Assembly: GCA_041655595.1 (NCBI GenBank)
Contig: JBBAFB010000006.1
Coordinates: forward strand, 1-32,765
DNA length: 32,765 bases
Direction: 5' to 3'
DNA from: JBBAFB01 sp041655595
GTDB lineage: Bacteria; Bacillota; DULZ01
Numbering within the stretch: position 1 is the stretch's first letter; each line of letters opens with the position of its first letter. The position numbers were made by a program, and so were the translations under genes. Shown here piece after piece: positions 30,844-32,765 of the stretch. The notes beneath the pieces were generated by a model. That model searched no databases. It saw nothing but the letters and a program-made list of their open reading frames with translations, and was not told where the DNA came from.

Positions 30844-30878
30844 AAAATAGATTTAGCTGTCGAATCTATTTTTATAAT
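30844..30878 (+). promoter_or_regulatory. 10-bp inverted repeat overlapping a -10 box, upstream of the activator-like gene
   Basis: AAAATAGATT (30844-30853), 9 bases, AATCTATTTT (30863-30872) is a perfect inverted repeat. TATAAT (30873-30878) follows at once. The position where a -35 box should be (30850-30855, GATTTA) is poor and falls within the repeat, as expected for a regulated promoter. A dimeric Fis-type HTH protein, such as the product of the next gene, is a plausible ligand; this is inference. Confidence 0.5.
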
Positions 30879-30912
30879 ATTTTAAAAAAATTGCTTTAGG
30901 AGAAGGAATAAA

Positions 30913-32235
30913 ATGGATAAGGACGATATATTACTGATCAATATCAATACTGAAATTGCTAATGATATACTTGCTCATGCCGACAATATTAAAATAGGTT
31001 GTTTAGACTGGAATGCTATCGATTTACAGTCACTAAGTAAACTACCCAAAATAATTGTCATTGACACAACTGCACCCTTACAATTATTTTTTACTCTACT
31101 AGCAGAAACAACCCACCATGAAAATAACAGTATTATATTAATTTTGTCAGCGGACCGCAATGTCAATAGCTTGATTACATCTTTAACAAAAACAAAAGTT
31201 TTATTTTTAAACAAACACGACAATACAAAACAAATCGCACTTCGAATTCTAAACTATGCACAAAAAAACTTATTTAGTGATAAGCATTCTTATGAATTCG
31301 ACCTTATGATTAACTTGCCCTTTCAAAGTGAAAAAATGAAACAAGTAAAAGAGCGTATCAACATAGCAGCTAAATCTACATGTAATGTTTTGCTATATGG
31401 TGAACCTGGAACAATAAGAGACATATATTCTTTTTTTATACACATTAACAGCCCCTTAAAAGACAAGCCCCATACCTATTTTAGCTGTACTTCTGTTCAA
31501 GAAGAAGATTTATGCAAAGCACTATTTGGGAAAACGCCTGATTTCAAGGGTTCTACAAAGTCGCATCGAGGAATTTTTGAACAAAACCCTACTGGAACTA
31601 TTTGTTTAAGTGAAATCGAAACATTACCCCACTCCGTACAATCCTCGTTAAGAAACTGCTTAGATAGCCGTTCTTTTTACCGAATTAACGGCGTTGAAAA
31701 CCTTAACTTTAATGCTCGAATTATTTCCTCAAGCAATAAAAATATGCATACTTTAAACAATCCTGAAGAATTTCGTCAAGATTTATTTTATTTACTGTCT
31801 GTAATAAATATTTATTTCCCATCACTTCGTGAAATTAAAGAAGATATTATTCCTATATCTGAATATCTACTTAAATACTATAGCAAGAAAAACGACAAAA
31901 TTTTTGATGTCTTTGATCAATCTTCTAAGTTTTTACTCTGCAATTACCATTGGCCAGGCAACCTTCGAGAATTAAATAGTGTCATAGAAAATATTGCTAC
32001 TGTTTTTCCTGGTGGTGTGGTAAATTCTGATTATTTACCGGACTATATTAAATTGCCCGATATGAGGCGAGATTATGGAGAAACATTATATGAAAAGTTA
32101 CAATGTTTGGAAAAGGATGAAATTCGTATGGCGTTGCTTAAATTTAAAGGCAATAGAAATAAAGCCGCCTCCCATCTCGGAATGTCGCTAAGAAACTTGC
32201 AGATCAAGCTTAAAAAATACAATATTACTGACTAA
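30913..32235 (+). CDS. Degenerate sigma-54 activator-like (pseudo-bEBP) regulator with Fis-type HTH
   Basis: This 440-residue protein has three domains. Residues 1-118 look like a receiver: Asp51, Ser79 and Lys101 fit the active site, but the N-terminal acidic pair is replaced (L-L-I-N-I-N). Residues 135-375 match the AAA+ domain of NtrC/AtoC activators, yet key motifs are lost. Walker A reads G-E-P-G-T-I-R-D (163-170, lysine to Arg, glycine to Ile), GAFTGA reads P-D-F-K-G-S (209-214), Walker B has Ser233 for Asp, and one Arg finger is Leu294. The fold markers F-R-Q-D-L and W-P-G-N-L-R-E-L remain. Residues 402-436 form a Fis HTH. It probably binds DNA without ATP hydrolysis or sigma-54 contact. 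Its base composition looks more AT-rich than its neighbours. AGGAG precedes the ATG by about 10 bases. Its place between ato-type genes recalls AtoC. Confidence 0.85.
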   Translation: MDKDDILLININTEIANDILAHADNIKIGCLDWNAIDLQSLSKLPKIIVIDTTAPLQLFFTLLAETTHHENNSIILILSADRNVNSLITSLTKTKVLFLNKHDNTKQIALRILNYAQKNLFSDKHSYEFDLMINLPFQSEKMKQVKERINIAAKSTCNVLLYGEPGTIRDIYSFFIHINSPLKDKPHTYFSCTSVQEEDLCKALFGKTPDFKGSTKSHRGIFEQNPTGTICLSEIETLPHSVQSSLRNCLDSRSFYRINGVENLNFNARIISSSNKNMHTLNNPEEFRQDLFYLLSVINIYFPSLREIKEDIIPISEYLLKYYSKKNDKIFDVFDQSSKFLLCNYHWPGNLRELNSVIENIATVFPGGVVNSDYLPDYIKLPDMRRDYGETLYEKLQCLEKDEIRMALLKFKGNRNKAASHLGMSLRNLQIKLKKYNITD

Positions 32236-32306
32236 AAAACGCCTTAATAATACCTACGGCAATTTACACGCCTTTTTATCAAAGCAAACAGTCAACAATG
32301 AAAACC

Positions 32307-32765
32307 TTAAAAAACATCAATTACTTTAACTTCCTCTGGAATAATTAAATCCGCTTCTGTTACTTTAATAACATCCTCTATTGCCAAGTTGGGTGCAATT
32401 TCCTTTAGAATTAAGCCTCTGCTTGTTACTTGTATCACTGCCAAATCAGTAACAATTAAATCAACAACATTTCTTGCTGTTAATGGCAGTGTGCATTTTT
32501 TTAAAATTTTTGGTTTCCCTTTAACGCTGTGTTCCATTGCAACAATTACCTTCCTGGAGCCAATTACTAAGTCCATTGCACCGCCCATACCGGGAACTAT
32601 TTTACCTGGCACCATCCAATTAGCTAAATTTCCGCTTTCGTCCACTTCAAAAGCCCCCAATACAGTAGAATGTATATGGCCGCCCCGAATGATTCCAAAA
32701 GATATGGCGCTATCAAAAAAAGCACCCCCCGCAACTATGGTGACGGGAACACCGCCCGCGTTAAT
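32307..32765 (-). CDS. 3-oxoacid CoA-transferase subunit B (AtoA/ScoB-like), C-terminal part
   Basis: The frame is open from the window edge to a stop at 32307, giving 152 residues without a start, so the 5' end lies outside. The visible part begins I-N-A-G-G-V-P-V-T and continues with F-F-D-S-A-I-S-F, I-R-G-G-H-I, V-L-G-A-F-E-V, G-M-G-G-A-M-D-L and G-L-x-L-x-E-I-A-P, all typical of the beta subunit of acetate/acetoacetate/butyrate CoA-transferases. The catalytic Glu (S-E-N-G) would be about 15-20 residues before the edge. Subunit A is expected just beyond the right end on this strand. It moves CoA between acetyl- or succinyl-CoA and acetoacetate or butyrate. It is convergent with the activator-like gene, with 71 bases between. 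Confidence 0.92.
   Translation of the reverse strand: MNAGGVPVTIVAGGAFFDSAISFGIIRGGHIHSTVLGAFEVDESGNLANWMVPGKIVPGMGGAMDLVIGSRKVIVAMEHSVKGKPKILKKCTLPLTARNVVDLIVTDLAVIQVTSRGLILKEIAPNLAIEDVIKVTEADLIIPEEVKVIDVF

Noticed and set aside
32236..32306. Two ACGCCTT copies between the pseudo-activator and CoA-transferase genes as a terminator
   Set aside because: The copies are in direct, not inverted, orientation and form no stem.

Overview
The window looks like chromosome of a Gram-positive, moderately low-GC clostridial bacterium. A Peptococcaceae/Desulfotomaculum-like relative is an inference from gene content, not a measured placement. The signs are sigma-A type promoters (TTGACA-N17-TATAAT), strong AGGAGG ribosome binding sites, frequent GTG/TTG starts, a polA-mutM-coaE cluster, a c-di-AMP riboswitch, Bacillus-type FadR/FadNAE and a YtpB terpene synthase. 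Most genes lie on the minus strand.

Layout. At the left edge (1-447) is a truncated regulator built from tandem XRE helix-turn-helix repeats, with a promoter whose -35 box lies in a palindrome. The GTPase/ATPase ychF follows. Positions 1778-7823 hold a complete long-chain beta-oxidation operon, fadR-fadN-fadA-fadE, with a recognisable FadR operator just downstream of a near-consensus promoter. Next come aconitase (8010-9836), a secreted CAP-domain protein under a ydaO-type c-di-AMP riboswitch (9973-10935), an Fsr-like MFS exporter, and a polar amino-acid ABC transporter operon (13102-15414). A stand-alone pyruvate-kinase C-terminal-domain protein (12537-13082) ends that operon.

In the middle, a long-chain polyprenyl diphosphate synthase (+) and a YtpB-like sesquarterpene synthase (-) meet tail to tail with two bases between their stop codons. 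They probably act in sequence. Initiator tRNA-Met and tRNA-Leu(GAG) follow, each with its own promoter and terminator. A SteB/MctB-like membrane protein comes next, then the housekeeping run polA-mutM-coaE-lytic transglycosylase-nicotinate phosphoribosyltransferase.

The right part holds an ECF sigma factor with a membrane anti-sigma factor, a metal-sensing ArsR/CadC-type repressor, a DUF2812 membrane protein, an enoyl-CoA hydratase, tRNA-Leu(CAA), an acetyl-CoA acetyltransferase, a degenerate sigma-54 activator-like regulator, and the C-terminal part of a CoA-transferase beta subunit running off the edge. The hydratase, thiolase and CoA-transferase point to short-chain acyl-CoA (acetoacetate/butyrate) metabolism beside the long-chain operon.

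The strongest candidates for something undescribed are three. One is the pseudo-activator at 30913-32235: an AtoC-like protein that has lost its Walker A lysine, Walker B aspartate and GAFTGA motif. Another is the XRE protein with at least two and probably three HTH units. The third is the solo pyruvate-kinase domain coupled to an amino-acid importer. No CRISPR array, insertion sequence or phage module was seen.
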